The notes under the pieces were generated by a model. It ran no database searches and was not told the DNA's origin. It saw only the letters and a program-made list of their open reading frames with translations. Made by a program: the position numbers and the translations under genes. A stretch of DNA of 64,000 bases from Klebsiella pneumoniae (lineage in GTDB: Bacteria; Pseudomonadota; Gammaproteobacteria; Pseudomonadales; Pseudohongiellaceae): the NCBI GenBank assembly GCA_945902215.1, contig CAMDML010000001.1, forward strand, positions 35,913-99,912. Direction: 5' to 3'. Shown here piece after piece: positions 8,760 through 17,164 of this stretch (positions are counted from its first letter, which is position 1; each line of letters starts with the position of its first letter).

Positions 8760-10070
8760 TTACTGCTGGAACACGACCTTGCCTTCCTTGATCGTGGTAA
8801 CGACATTCAGCAATGCAGTGGTGTCCGTCATCGGATCACCGTCAATGATGACGATATCGCCGTACTTGCCGGCTTCCAATGTGCCAAATTCAGCGCCGTG
8901 CAGCGTCGCGATCGCTGCATTCTTGGTGATGATTTCCACGATCTGGCGTGGCGAGAACACCAATCCCAGCGCGCGCAATTCATCGTGCAGTGACTGTTTC
9001 GGCGGCCACTGCGTGTCGGTGCCATAGCCGTACATTTGACCGGCTTCTGCCAACAGGCGTGCATTTACCGGACCTTGGCCTGCGCTGGACAAGGTGTCCC
9101 AGGGGAACGGCCCCGCATCGCGGAACAAGGCCGCACCCGTGTCATCAAAATGCGGTACGAACACAGACAAAGTCGACGTCATCGGAATATTGGCGGCGAT
9201 AATTTTTTGCAGCGCTTCCGGATTTTCATCGAGGCGGCCGACATGTGGTGTGTGCACCAGCATCGCCGGACCTGCGTCGACGGCCAGCGCTGCGTCTTGC
9301 ACGCTCACCGCATGCACGATTGACGGCATACCCACTTTCTTGCCTTCTTCGACAATCAGTTTCAGTGTCTCGATTTCAGGACCGCCCGGCGTCGTGTTGA
9401 CAACGGATTTCAGATAGTCGTAACCGTTGGCCTTTGCCGCTGCGATCATGCCGATGATGACTTCATTGGGTATGGCAGGGGCGGCACGCGTGGCGCCGCC
9501 GATACGCGCCGGATCGGTGCGTGCCGGATCACCCGGCTCTGCCGGGGCTGCGTCAGGATCGGCACCGGCCACCGGGATGAAGGTGCCGGTGAACAAGCGT
9601 GGGCCCTGCAGGGTGCCGCTCGCAATCGCCTGCTTCGCTTCGTTGATCGGCTGGCCATCAATCGCTGAAAGCACGGTGGTGAAACCGGCGTCGAGAAATT
9701 CCTGCATCTGCGCGGGAGCGCGTTCCATCAGCCAGGTATCCGGATTGCCTGTGATCACGTGACGGTGGCCTTCGACAAACCCCGGCATGACGGTTTTGCC
9801 GCCGGCGTCGATCACTTGCACGCCTTCTATGGACTGCGGATCGGCGCCGACAGAAACGATCCTGCCCTCGCGGATGACGACAGTGCCATTCTCGATGACG
9901 CCGCCGTTGCCATCCAGAATACGACCATTGGTGATGATAAGCGCGCCGATTTCGGTTGCCAGCGGTGCTGCGGCGGCGGGAGTGGCGGTGGTCGCCTCGT
10001 CATTACCGCTGCAACCGCCGAGAAGAATGGCCGCAGCGAGAATGGTTGTGAGCCTGTTTAGCATTTTCAT
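8760..10070 (-). CDS. Amidohydrolase family lipoprotein
   Basis: A 436-aa metal-dependent hydrolase exported as a lipoprotein (lipobox LLGGC, residues 16-20). It starts with the urease/imidazolonepropionase-type beta-sandwich (GRILDGNGGVIENGTVVIREGRIVSVG), then PGFVEGHRHV, in which GHRH replaces the more usual D-x-H-x-H metal site; HAVS and HTPHVG supply later histidines. The C-terminal part returns to the sandwich (GTLEAGKYGDIVIIDGDP). Of the two metal-binding His in the first motif, both seem present (GHRH). Substrate unknown; periplasmic members often hydrolyse dipeptides or cyclic amides. Likely transcribed with the DUF6152 pair upstream (gap 94 nt). Confidence 0.85.
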   Translation of the reverse strand: MKMLNRLTTILAAAILLGGCSGNDEATTATPAAAAPLATEIGALIITNGRILDGNGGVIENGTVVIREGRIVSVGADPQSIEGVQVIDAGGKTVMPGFVEGHRHVITGNPDTWLMERAPAQMQEFLDAGFTTVLSAIDGQPINEAKQAIASGTLQGPRLFTGTFIPVAGADPDAAPAEPGDPARTDPARIGGATRAAPAIPNEVIIGMIAAAKANGYDYLKSVVNTTPGGPEIETLKLIVEEGKKVGMPSIVHAVSVQDAALAVDAGPAMLVHTPHVGRLDENPEALQKIIAANIPMTSTLSVFVPHFDDTGAALFRDAGPFPWDTLSSAGQGPVNARLLAEAGQMYGYGTDTQWPPKQSLHDELRALGLVFSPRQIVEIITKNAAIATLHGAEFGTLEAGKYGDIVIIDGDPMTDTTALLNVVTTIKEGKVVFQQ

Positions 10071-10164
10071 CGGAAGTGTCTCATGAGTTTATTGTAGGTA
10101 TTCGGCCCGCATCTGCCAGTGCTGACCGGGAGTATACAGAAAGTGCACTTATACGGGGCTCGAT

Positions 10165-10560
10165 TCAGAGCAGCGGCGTACCGTCGGCGCGCGTGGGATT
10201 GTTGCGCTCCATCAGCAAGCCGTGCGCCCCCTCAAGCAGAGCGGGATGGCCCTTCACCGTGATTGTGTCGCCCGGCTTGAAGGTTTCTGCCGAATAACCG
10301 CGGCGGACCAGGTGCGTCACCGCGGAGCCGCCGTAACTGACATCCCATTGAGCAACCGTGCCGTCAGCGGCGGTCACTTCCAACGTCAGGCTCGGATGCG
10401 GATTGATGAAACGCCAGGCCTGCACCGTACCCGTCAGTTCAATTTCGCGCGCCTCATCGTAAATGCCGTTGGTGCTGTGATGGCCGAAGGCGAGCGCGGC
10501 CGCAAGGCTGAACCCGAGGGCAGTACCGAGTGTAGTACAAAGTTTTTTCAGATTGGTCAT
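10165..10560 (-). CDS. DUF6152 family secreted protein
   Basis: A 131-aa exported protein. Signal peptide to ALAFG, then HHSTNGIYD, FINPHPSLTLEV and LVRRGYSAETFKPGDTITVKGHPAL, all landmarks of DUF6152. It follows the partner-family gene at 10600-11361 by 39 nt in the same direction, repeating the arrangement seen at 3112-4325 but in opposite order. Function unknown. Confidence 0.85.
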   Translation of the reverse strand: MTNLKKLCTTLGTALGFSLAAALAFGHHSTNGIYDEAREIELTGTVQAWRFINPHPSLTLEVTAADGTVAQWDVSYGGSAVTHLVRRGYSAETFKPGDTITVKGHPALLEGAHGLLMERNNPTRADGTPLL

Positions 10561-10599
10561 GGCAAGATCTCCTGGCTAATTATAAATGCAAAGGTCAGG

Positions 10600-11361
10600 T
10601 CAGTATTGGATGCGCTGAATCGGCGGATCGGTGGGATAGTCGCTGGGCATTAGCTTCAGGATCTCGCGCGAACCGTCCAGGTCGCAGGCCCACGGCAGCG
10701 ACAGCGGATTGGGATCGCGTTCGGAGCGCACTTTGTACACCCAGGGTTCCTTCAGGAAAAAGGTGTCGATCGTTGTGACTTCCAGCACGAGGTCGCCTTC
10801 CGTGATCGAGTAACGTTCCGTCACTTCCTTCTGCGTTGATGAGGCGAGTTTGAAATCAGCGTTCAGTCCTTGCGGGTCGAAGGTGAACTTCGTGGTTTCG
10901 ACGATCAGCTCGCCGTTCTCGTAGTGGCCGGTTGAGTGACCAAAATAAGTGAACTCATTGATGGCCGGTTGCGGGTGGCCGTGGCCATCCAGCCAGACGG
11001 TGCGCACCACGTCATCCTTGCCGTAAGTGAAGACAACACGGTCATCAAACTGTTCGATCTGGTGTGAATACGGATCGGTCCACAGATGCGGAATGGAAAT
11101 CGGCGCGCAGTCATACTTCGGTTGGGCGGCCTCCTCGATCGCATCACGGTAGGCTTTGGCGCGCCCGGTCAAACGCGCATCATCTTGCTCCAGCAGCATG
11201 CAACGGAAGCCGTCGGCTCCCACGCACTGGCCCCATTGCCAGACACCGCGCAGATCCGGAATCGCGTCTTCCGCGGCCTGTGCAGAACAGGCACCGGTCA
11301 GCGCCAACGCTGCACATGGAATCACCAGGAATTTTTTTAAGGTAATAGCTGTATGTGTCAC
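10600..11361 (-). CDS. Secreted protein of the PDLRGVW / HYENGELIVET family
   Basis: A 253-aa exported protein. Signal peptide ends near CSAQAAE, followed by AIPDLRGVWQWGQCVG and mid-protein STGHYENGELIVETTKFTF, aligning with GHWEGDTLVVET of the other paralogues here, with Trp to Tyr and Gly to Asn changes. The C-terminal LPWACDLDGSREI resembles the cysteine tail of the family. The GTG at 11361 is preferred (GAGGGG just upstream, as in the gene at 439-1224); the frame stays open to ATG 11379. Forms a pair with the DUF6152 gene downstream. Function unknown. Confidence 0.75.
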   Translation of the reverse strand: MTHTAITLKKFLVIPCAALALTGACSAQAAEDAIPDLRGVWQWGQCVGADGFRCMLLEQDDARLTGRAKAYRDAIEEAAQPKYDCAPISIPHLWTDPYSHQIEQFDDRVVFTYGKDDVVRTVWLDGHGHPQPAINEFTYFGHSTGHYENGELIVETTKFTFDPQGLNADFKLASSTQKEVTERYSITEGDLVLEVTTIDTFFLKEPWVYKVRSERDPNPLSLPWACDLDGSREILKLMPSDYPTDPPIQRIQY

Positions 11362-11654
11362 GTTCCCCTCGCAGAGCACTGGTTAGAAGCTCCATCATTG
11401 CGCCAATTCAGAGTCCGTTCAATCCCCGTCGACAAATAACCGCTGCCACAATTTCTCCACATTCGCAGATGGCGTTATTGCGCAACAAACGCCAGTGTTG
11501 TCATTGCCGGCGTTGGATGAGAGCCGCATGATACAGATCTACATTGGGCCGGCCGACAGCATGCAGCAGCCCCGGAATGAGCATTGCACACAGCAGGTAT
11601 AATTTTTTCAGTGATTGAGTTCCTTCTTTTTCTGGTTTTGCTTGCGAGTGCCCC
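11362..11654. other. Intergenic stretch without recognised gene
   Basis: About 290 nt between divergent or tail-facing genes. One plus-strand frame stays open from about 11386 to 11601 but lacks a start codon and matches nothing I recognise. A promoter for the minus-strand gene starting at 11361 should lie here, but no convincing -35/-10 pair was picked. Confidence 0.4.
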
Positions 11655-12542
11655 TTACTTCACCTTTCTCACCACTCTTTTCCACCACAAAACAAACCCG
11701 GAAATGAACATTACCGTGGGCGCAAAGCTTGCGATGATCCAGCCCCAGTTTGCCCACGGCGTGGTGCCGAAGCGCGCAAAATGTACGCTGCGGAAAAAAC
11801 GCAGCCAACTGGTGGGGCGTTCAAAGTCGGTGAGGTCGTTATCGAACAAGTCGATCAGCGGATCCAGCGCGCGCGGGAAGCCCAGTTGAAAACCTGACAC
11901 GCCCCAGGCCAGCATCAACACCAGGGTCCAGAAACCAAGACAGCTGTGCAACTGCCAGAGCAATGCGCGCTTGCTGCCGGGCCATATCACCAGCCCCTCA
12001 TACCAGCGTGAACGTCCTTGCCACCAGAGGATGAGCCCGCTCAGGCTCATCAGCACAAACAGCAAGCCACCCACACCATTGACCACGCGCCCCCTGTCGC
12101 CCATGAACAGATCGTCGTGTAAATCTGCCAGCCACTCGACGGTTTTAATGGGCCAGGGATTGGCAACGCCAATATCTTCACCGGTGAACTGGTTGAAGTA
12201 GTGGGGGAAATATTCGCCGTCTTTGTTCAATACCACAAAGGCAGCTTGACCGGGTTCAAAGGCAGGAACGGTGAAGCCGAGCTCGTAGCCCACATACACT
12301 TCAGCCATGCGGGCGGTCAAAGCATCGCCTTCCAATGCCACGGCACCGGCGGGTGGCGTATCCACATATTTGGGCTCAAACGTGGAGTAGAACGGGGATT
12401 TCAGCAGAATGGCGCTGCCACTCAGGCTGATAACAAAGACATACAGCCCCAGGCCAATGCCCAGCCACAAATGCACCTGAAACAGCAGCTTGCGGAATCC
12501 GAGGGTTTGCGGGGCCTGTAACCACCGTTGCCAGCCATTCAT
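11655..12542 (-). CDS. PepSY-associated TM helix domain protein
   Basis: Inner-membrane protein of 295 aa with four predicted helices: about 20-48 (VHLWLGIGLGLYVFVISLSG), 158-178 (VVNGVGGLLFVLMSLSGLIL), 196-220 (LHSCLGFWTLVLMLAWGVSG) and 265-290. Periplasmic PepSY-like loop at about 70-130 (VNKDGEYFPHYFNQFTGE type). Histidines at helix ends (VHLWLG, WLADLHDDL, LHSCLG) match the heme- or metal-reductase-like PepSY_TM family often linked to siderophore-iron reduction. No TonB receptor neighbour is present here, so the role is uncertain. Confidence 0.85.
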   Translation of the reverse strand: MNGWQRWLQAPQTLGFRKLLFQVHLWLGIGLGLYVFVISLSGSAILLKSPFYSTFEPKYVDTPPAGAVALEGDALTARMAEVYVGYELGFTVPAFEPGQAAFVVLNKDGEYFPHYFNQFTGEDIGVANPWPIKTVEWLADLHDDLFMGDRGRVVNGVGGLLFVLMSLSGLILWWQGRSRWYEGLVIWPGSKRALLWQLHSCLGFWTLVLMLAWGVSGFQLGFPRALDPLIDLFDNDLTDFERPTSWLRFFRSVHFARFGTTPWANWGWIIASFAPTVMFISGFVLWWKRVVRKVK

Positions 12543-12579
12543 AAACAGGAACTATTTGTCGTCAACACAGTGCGGGCGC

Positions 12580-13506
12580 TCAGCGGCCACCGCGTCCCGG
12601 GCCATATTCCGGTTCCCATCCGGTCGGCTCGGCATCATCAAGGTTGACAAGCACTGCATGGATTTCTGCAATCATGCCGGCCTTCACCGCGAAAAACTCT
12701 GCCACCAGGCGATCGCTGCGCGCGCCCGCCGGCATATCCTGAGGGCCATCCTTCATGCCGAAGCGCACGATCGAGAGCGCAATGCCGCGTTCCTCATCTA
12801 CCACCGGAAACCGTCTATCCCAGATATTGCGACCCTGGAAGCGTCCCTCGTCAAAGGCCGCATTGGCGCTGACCAACGCACCATCACGCACCATACCGGT
12901 GGTTTGCCAGCCGTTTTCGATGCGCTTCACGTCCGGCATCATGTCGGCGCGTTTGTACGCAGGAGTGCCGTTGGTCTGGAATGCGCGCCAGTAACTTTCA
13001 GCGGCGGCTATCAGCCGGTAATACGAATCTCTTTCGGCTTCCGGAATGGAAAGAGTCAGCGCAGGGGACACTTCGGTGAGGGTGTCGATGTCCCACAGAT
13101 TGTCCGCATCCCCCTCGTTGGCCCGGATCACTTCCACTTCAGTGATCCGGCTGTCCTGAACTTTCAGGCGCACCATCAGCATGGTCTTGCTGCTGTCGGC
13201 ATTCAGCACCACGGCAACGGTGGCGGAGTCGCCCAGACGCGGGTTGGCTATATCCCAGCGATAGATAATTTGTTCAGCGCTGTCCCAAAAGGCTTGGTCG
13301 AGGCCGCCGAGCTTGCTGTTGGTGGTTATCCTGGCGTTGGCTGCCATTGGCACCGGGGCCGTATCGTTGGCGGTCAACGCTCTCAGCCAGGTGTCTGCAA
13401 CGCCGCTGAGGCAGGCTCGGTCACAGTCGGCAGACTGCGCCAACGCAGAACCCGTGGGCAACAGGCCAGCAAAAATGGTTAGCAAAGCAAAGCGGATTGG
13501 TTTCAT
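12580..13506 (-). CDS. Secreted protein of unknown function with SnoaL-like C-terminal region
   Basis: A 308-aa exported protein: signal peptide MKPIRFALLTIFAGLL...SALA, then SADCDRACLSGVADTWLRAL, a motif that starts a family of secreted proteins in proteobacteria (some annotated DUF8021). A second region (about 190-300) with DSYYRLIAAAESYWRAFQTN and ends in FFAVKAGMIAEIHAVLVNL, like an NTF2/SnoaL fold. ATG 13506 with GGAG upstream is taken; the frame is open to 13578. Two N-terminal Cys could form a disulfide. No catalytic prediction. Confidence 0.7.
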   Translation of the reverse strand: MKPIRFALLTIFAGLLPTGSALAQSADCDRACLSGVADTWLRALTANDTAPVPMAANARITTNSKLGGLDQAFWDSAEQIIYRWDIANPRLGDSATVAVVLNADSSKTMLMVRLKVQDSRITEVEVIRANEGDADNLWDIDTLTEVSPALTLSIPEAERDSYYRLIAAAESYWRAFQTNGTPAYKRADMMPDVKRIENGWQTTGMVRDGALVSANAAFDEGRFQGRNIWDRRFPVVDEERGIALSIVRFGMKDGPQDMPAGARSDRLVAEFFAVKAGMIAEIHAVLVNLDDAEPTGWEPEYGPGRGGR

Positions 13507-13657
13507 GGGGGTCTCCGGAAGGATTTTTATAGTTGTTATTGGCGTGCCTAGGGGTAAGTATAGAACGAAGTGGGCCAAGTACTTTGCTCATATGAAATAA
13601 AAACCGGCAGGTACGGTCCAGTTTTATCAATCAATGTATGCAAACGCGGAGGTGGGT

Positions 13658-14245
13658 ATGAACCGAATCAAGCTATTGGCTTTAACTGGAGCGGCCGCGA
13701 GCCTCGGTCTTGCCGGCAACTGTGCCGGCGCCGAAATCGTGTTCATTGATGGCGGTTACGCCGAGCTGTGTTCAGAGTTGGCCCACAATACGGACCATAC
13801 TACTGTTGAACTCACCGGTTCGCGTCTCGGCATTCCCACCGTTGATATATGCACACGTGCGATCGAAAACGAGGCTGCCACGCCTGAAGAAATGGCTGGT
13901 GTCTACAACAACCGTGGTGTGCTGCTGTTTGACCAAGGCAGGTTGGAAGAAGCCTTGAGTGATTTCGAGGAAGCAATACGCGTCCAGGATTCACTCGCGG
14001 CGGCGCACATCAACTGTGGCTACACGCTGATTGCACTGCAGCGTTGGGCTGACAGCATCGCGGCCTTCGACAAGGGTATAGCGTTAGGTCCCCCTAATCC
14101 GGCCAAAGCCCACTTCAACCGCGGCATCGCGCGCGAAGAGTTGGGTCAGGTGCGAGAGGCCTATCAGGACTACCTGAAAGCCTCAGAACTCAACCCGGAG
14201 TGGGCTGAGCCGAAGCTGGAGCTGGGACGGTTTGCCGTTCGTTGA
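13658..14245 (+). CDS. TPR repeat protein, secreted
   Basis: A 195-aa exported protein with about three tetratricopeptide repeats from residue 80 to 190: AGVYNNRGVLLFDQGRLEEALSDFEEAIRV, then a repeat starting AAHINCGYTLIALQRWADSI, then KAHFNRGIAREELGQVREAYQDYLKASEL. A cleavable signal peptide precedes it (LGLAGNCAGAE). ATG 13658 has GGAGG 5 nt upstream. Probably a periplasmic scaffold; partner unknown. Single-gene unit between divergent and convergent neighbours. Confidence 0.85.
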   Translation: MNRIKLLALTGAAASLGLAGNCAGAEIVFIDGGYAELCSELAHNTDHTTVELTGSRLGIPTVDICTRAIENEAATPEEMAGVYNNRGVLLFDQGRLEEALSDFEEAIRVQDSLAAAHINCGYTLIALQRWADSIAAFDKGIALGPPNPAKAHFNRGIAREELGQVREAYQDYLKASELNPEWAEPKLELGRFAVR

Positions 14246-14285
14246 TTGCATCCTGGCGGGCAGCCGCAGTCGCCGTCCACCTATC

Positions 14286-14597
14286 TCACTCGTACGAACA
14301 GCAATAATCTGTCACCGTTTGCACCTTGAGTTTAAAGCGGTAGCCGGCCGGTACCTCGAAGCGCGTGCCAGCGGTGAAGTGTTGCCACACTGTGGTGCCA
14401 GGCAACTGCACGTCGAGTTTGCCGGTCAGGATCTCCATGGTTTCCTTCTGGTCGGCACCGAACTCATAGTCGCCCGGCAGCATGATGCCGAGGGTTTTCT
14501 TGCTGCCGTCGGCAAACAGCACGGTGCGGCTGGTAACCTTGCCATCGAAATAAATGTTGGCGGCTTTGACTACGGTGACTTTTTCAAATTGTTGCAT
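14286..14597 (-). CDS. ppnP: Pyrimidine/purine nucleoside phosphorylase
   Basis: A 103-aa cupin-fold protein matching PpnP (YaiE, DUF1255), which phosphorolyses diverse nucleosides to base and ribose-1-phosphate in the cytoplasm. Visible family landmarks: [46 protein letters not shown] and [13 protein letters not shown]. Length is normal (E. coli about 94 aa). ATG 14597 has AGGAAG upstream. Confidence 0.93.
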   Translation of the reverse strand: MQQFEKVTVVKAANIYFDGKVTSRTVLFADGSKKTLGIMLPGDYEFGADQKETMEILTGKLDVQLPGTTVWQHFTAGTRFEVPAGYRFKLKVQTVTDYCCSYE

Positions 14598-14860
14598 GGG
14601 GCTTCCTGGGTATTGTGAAGGCTGTGTGTAATGACAAGGCTGTGTGTATTGGACAGGCGGTGAGGTTTACAGTGGCTATGCCACCACGGTCGCAGGATTC
14701 TAACGCAGTCTTGTACTCTACCCAACGCGCTCATTACCCCCCCCCCATTTATAGTGGCAATTTCGGGGCCGGGCCTTGCCAAGGCAACGAAATAACTGAT
14801 TTTCCTTGCTGGGAAGCTGGATTTGCGGGGGCTTCCCTGTTTATTCTTGTCCTGCTCGCT

Positions 14861-14924
14861 ATAGCACCAACTACCAATAGCACCAACTACCAATAGCACC
14901 AACAACCAATAGCACCAACAACCG
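14861..14924. repeat. Four tandem 16-bp repeats
   Basis: Four direct copies of ATAGCACCAACTACCA (the last two with CAACA in place of CAACT), in perfect 16-bp register at 14861, 14877, 14893 and 14909, 23 nt before the GFA-family start codon. A run of ten C lies upstream at about 14737. The rest of 14618-14860 holds nothing I can identify. Confidence 0.9.
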
Positions 14925-14946
14925 ATAACTTCAGAGGGTAATTGCA

Positions 14947-15384
14947 ATGGTACAGAAATATGCAGGTGGCTGCGCCCACCACGCCACTGGATCCGACAAG
15001 GATCCGATCGACAACCACACCTGTCATTGTTCCGTGTGCAAACGCGTGACAGGACAGCCCACCACCCACGTGGTGTTCTTCAACCACAAAGATCTGTCCG
15101 TAGCGGGCGCCGGCACGCTGAAACGCGTGCCGTTCAACGACCAGAATCCAAATGGTCCGCTGGAACTGTGCCTGTGCGAAACCTGTGGCACGCCGATCAT
15201 GCTCGACGACAAACAGAAACGCATTCGTGTGATCGTGCCAAACCTGATGGGCTACGACGGCAAAAAACTGCCCGCCACCTATCATGCGTTCTACGATCCC
15301 GCCACTGGGGTACCGAAGCCCAGTGACGGCCGCCCTGTTCAGGCAGGTCTGCGTCCTGAGTTCGTCTGGCCGAAAGGCGCCTGA
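14947..15384 (+). CDS. GFA family protein (glutathione-dependent formaldehyde-activating enzyme fold)
   Basis: A 145-aa cytoplasmic Zn protein of the GFA/CENP-V fold. Zinc ligands are visible as Cys26-x-Cys28-x2-Cys31 (TCHCSVCKRVTG), Cys9 (GGCAHH) and the C-x-C-x2-C of LCLCETCGTPI. The family binds Zn and often glutathione, but many members have no demonstrated activity, so a formaldehyde role should not be assumed. RBS TCAGAGGGTAATTGCA lies just before ATG 14947. Followed by a strong terminator. Confidence 0.85.
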   Translation: MVQKYAGGCAHHATGSDKDPIDNHTCHCSVCKRVTGQPTTHVVFFNHKDLSVAGAGTLKRVPFNDQNPNGPLELCLCETCGTPIMLDDKQKRIRVIVPNLMGYDGKKLPATYHAFYDPATGVPKPSDGRPVQAGLRPEFVWPKGA

Positions 15385-15407
15385 TAAAAAATACAAGGCT
15401 CCAAATG

Positions 15408-15444
15408 AAAATGGCTCAAGGGGTAAACCTTGAGCCATTTTTTA
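15408..15444 (+). terminator. Strong intrinsic terminator
   Basis: A 14-bp perfect stem (15408-15421 with 15428-15441, core TGGCTCAAGG / CCTTGAGCCA) with a 6-nt loop, ending in a T-rich tract. It ends the GFA gene and, because the left arm begins with AAAA, may also act weakly on the convergent gene at 15477. Confidence 0.9.
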
Positions 15445-15476
15445 TGAACCGGCAAAAGTTCGCTTTACTAAGCTGG

Positions 15477-15884
15477 TTATTGAATTTTCTGGTCTGTTGA
15501 ACAACTACACCTGCCGATCTCCATCGCATTGACTTCCTTCAGTGTCGTATTCGGCAGTGCTTGTTGCTGCAGGCTCAGCGTGAAGGTTCCTGCTTCCATC
15601 TCACGCCACTCCCAGGTTTCGGTCATATGCCACTTGATTTCCTTGGCGTCGGCGTCGACGAGCAGCAGGTCGTATTCCAGCGATCCGATGCAAACACCGT
15701 TACAGTCGGCGATATTCACTTCTACTTCCATAGTAATGTCGGTGCCGGTCTGTTGTTGCGAAAGAATGCGCGCTTCGCCGTGGCATACATTGACCCAGAC
15801 TTCCGCTTGGGCAGGCAGGGTCAGGCCAAAGCCAAGACCAAGTACAGTGGCCAGGATCTGGCTGGATTTTTTGAAAGGCAACAT
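15477..15884 (-). CDS. Small secreted cysteine-containing protein, unknown
   Basis: A 135-aa exported protein: signal peptide to LTLPAQA, then EVWVNVCHGEARIL. Mature part has Cys at VCHG, DCNGVC and the C-terminal CSCS, and repeated acidic beta-strand text. I do not recognise a family. ATG 15884 has GGGGAG upstream and lies directly after the stop of the cupin gene, so the two form an operon. Confidence 0.65.
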   Translation of the reverse strand: MLPFKKSSQILATVLGLGFGLTLPAQAEVWVNVCHGEARILSQQQTGTDITMEVEVNIADCNGVCIGSLEYDLLLVDADAKEIKWHMTETWEWREMEAGTFTLSLQQQALPNTTLKEVNAMEIGRCSCSTDQKIQ

Positions 15885-15885
15885 G

Positions 15886-16350
15886 TCACTCCCCTTGCGC
15901 ATTTTTTTGCATCAGAACCGCGAGTTCACGGTAATTGCCCTGCATCTCCCAGGTGCCGGTGTAACCTGCCGGGAGCACGAGTGCTTGCCCTGGTGTGAAT
16001 GCATGCGCAGTGCCATTGGGCTCGGTCAGAATCAGTTTGCCGCTCAGCACCAGCACAAATTCATCACTGTCGTTGGGGCGTGTGCGGTGGTCAGTTGTCG
16101 CAGGCGTCGATTCGAAAATGGAGGCCCTCAATTCGGTTCCGTTAAACAGCGTGGCCACATTCATGTTCAACTCGCCGGCAACCAGAATATCGATGTAGGC
16201 ATCGGGTGGAACTGCGGTAAGGCCAAGGCCGGCCATCTTCTCCGGGTCCAGACGGACCGGGACAGGGGAGGCGCTGTCGGCAGCTTGCGCCAGTGTGCCA
16301 GTTAACAGCAGTATCAATACTGCGATCTTCATTGCAACGGGTCTGCGCAT
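15886..16350 (-). CDS. Secreted cupin-domain protein
   Basis: A cupin of the EutQ/DUF861 type with an N-terminal signal (KIAVLILLLTGTLAQA). The barrel shows RTRPNDSDEFVLVLSGKL, LTEPNGTAHAFTPGQALVLPAGYTGTWEM, but the metal-binding His set of motif 1 (HxH) is replaced by N-D-S-D-E, so metal binding is doubtful. Start is uncertain: ATG 16350 (AAGAAG 5 nt upstream) is used; 16380 or 16440 would add a long hydrophilic N-terminus. Ends adjacent to the small secreted Cys protein. Confidence 0.72.
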   Translation of the reverse strand: MRRPVAMKIAVLILLLTGTLAQAADSASPVPVRLDPEKMAGLGLTAVPPDAYIDILVAGELNMNVATLFNGTELRASIFESTPATTDHRTRPNDSDEFVLVLSGKLILTEPNGTAHAFTPGQALVLPAGYTGTWEMQGNYRELAVLMQKNAQGE

Positions 16351-16536
16351 TAATCTTCTTGTTGGGTTTATTGGTAGCATTTCTCGCTCCATTTTCGGGT
16401 AAGTGTGGGCAATAGTACACACATCACAGTGGGCAGACATAGAGTGGCTTCCCCATCTCTCCGGATCACGTTACCCTGATCCCGTTGCACCCCTTACAAT
16501 TGCCTCGAAGAAGCGTGGAAACGTCAGGAGAAAACT

Positions 16537-17130
16537 ATGCTTGCCCGATTTAAACAGGCTGGACTCGCCGTAGCGCTGGGCCTGGGCGCAATGAGTGCCC
16601 AGGCGCATTTCTCGCTGGAGACGCCGGCCTCGTGGATCGCTCAGGATGAGATGGGCGACCCGCAGAAGCTGGCACCCTGCGGCGGGACTATGGCAGATGG
16701 CGGCACCCGCACCGGCGGGGTGACTGACGTGCAGGGCGGGTCCATGACCGAACTCGCGATTATTGAAACGGTCTTCCACCCCGGCCACTATCGCGTTGCA
16801 CTGGCGCGCCGTGTGAATAGGTTGCCGGCCGATCCGCCCGCGGTGATGCACGATACCGCAAACGGCCCACGCTCAGACTACGCACCGATCGACCCGAACC
16901 CGCAAGCGCCGATACTGCTCGATGGTCTGTGGCAGAACCAGGAGCGTCGTACCGGCCTGCTCGAAACCACGATCCATATTCCGAACATAGACTGTGAAGG
17001 CTGTGTGTTGCAGGTCATCCAGTTCATGGAAGAGCATCCGGGTGTGCGTGAAGGCGGCTTCTCGTACCATCACTGCGCAATGCTGAACATCAAAGCCGAC
17101 ACAAGCCAGCCGCTCGACAGTGGCTGGTGA
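16537..17130 (+). CDS. SCE4755-type polysaccharide-monooxygenase-like secreted protein
   Basis: A 197-aa exported protein whose mature chain begins with His24 (AQA|HFSLETP), the position that provides the first copper ligand in LPMO-like histidine braces. More landmarks: LAPCGG, GHYRVAL, PNIDCEGCVLQVIQFMEEH and the C-terminal FSYHHCAMLNI with His178-His179. This matches the bacterial LPMO-like group that NCBI names SCE4755. Cys pairs suggest disulfides. Oxidative polysaccharide activity is not proven for the group; a copper-binding role is equally possible. Confidence 0.82.
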   Translation: MLARFKQAGLAVALGLGAMSAQAHFSLETPASWIAQDEMGDPQKLAPCGGTMADGGTRTGGVTDVQGGSMTELAIIETVFHPGHYRVALARRVNRLPADPPAVMHDTANGPRSDYAPIDPNPQAPILLDGLWQNQERRTGLLETTIHIPNIDCEGCVLQVIQFMEEHPGVREGGFSYHHCAMLNIKADTSQPLDSGW

Positions 17131-17164
17131 ACACATCACAACCAAAAGAGAAGTGGGAAAAGCA

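Noticed and set aside
11386..11601. Open plus-strand frame in the gap before the PepSY gene
   Set aside because: No start codon, no RBS and no recognisable family text.
14861..14924. CRISPR-like array
   Set aside because: Units of 16 bp are contiguous without spacers and no cas genes are present.
14570..14947. Minus-strand frame with Trp/Cys-rich repeats (GCWCYW)
   Set aside because: It is a translation of the 16-bp repeats and overlaps ppnP; no coding signal.
14947..15384. Formaldehyde-detoxifying role for the GFA-fold protein
   Set aside because: Zn ligands only show the fold; no formaldehyde dehydrogenase gene is near, and most family members lack this activity.
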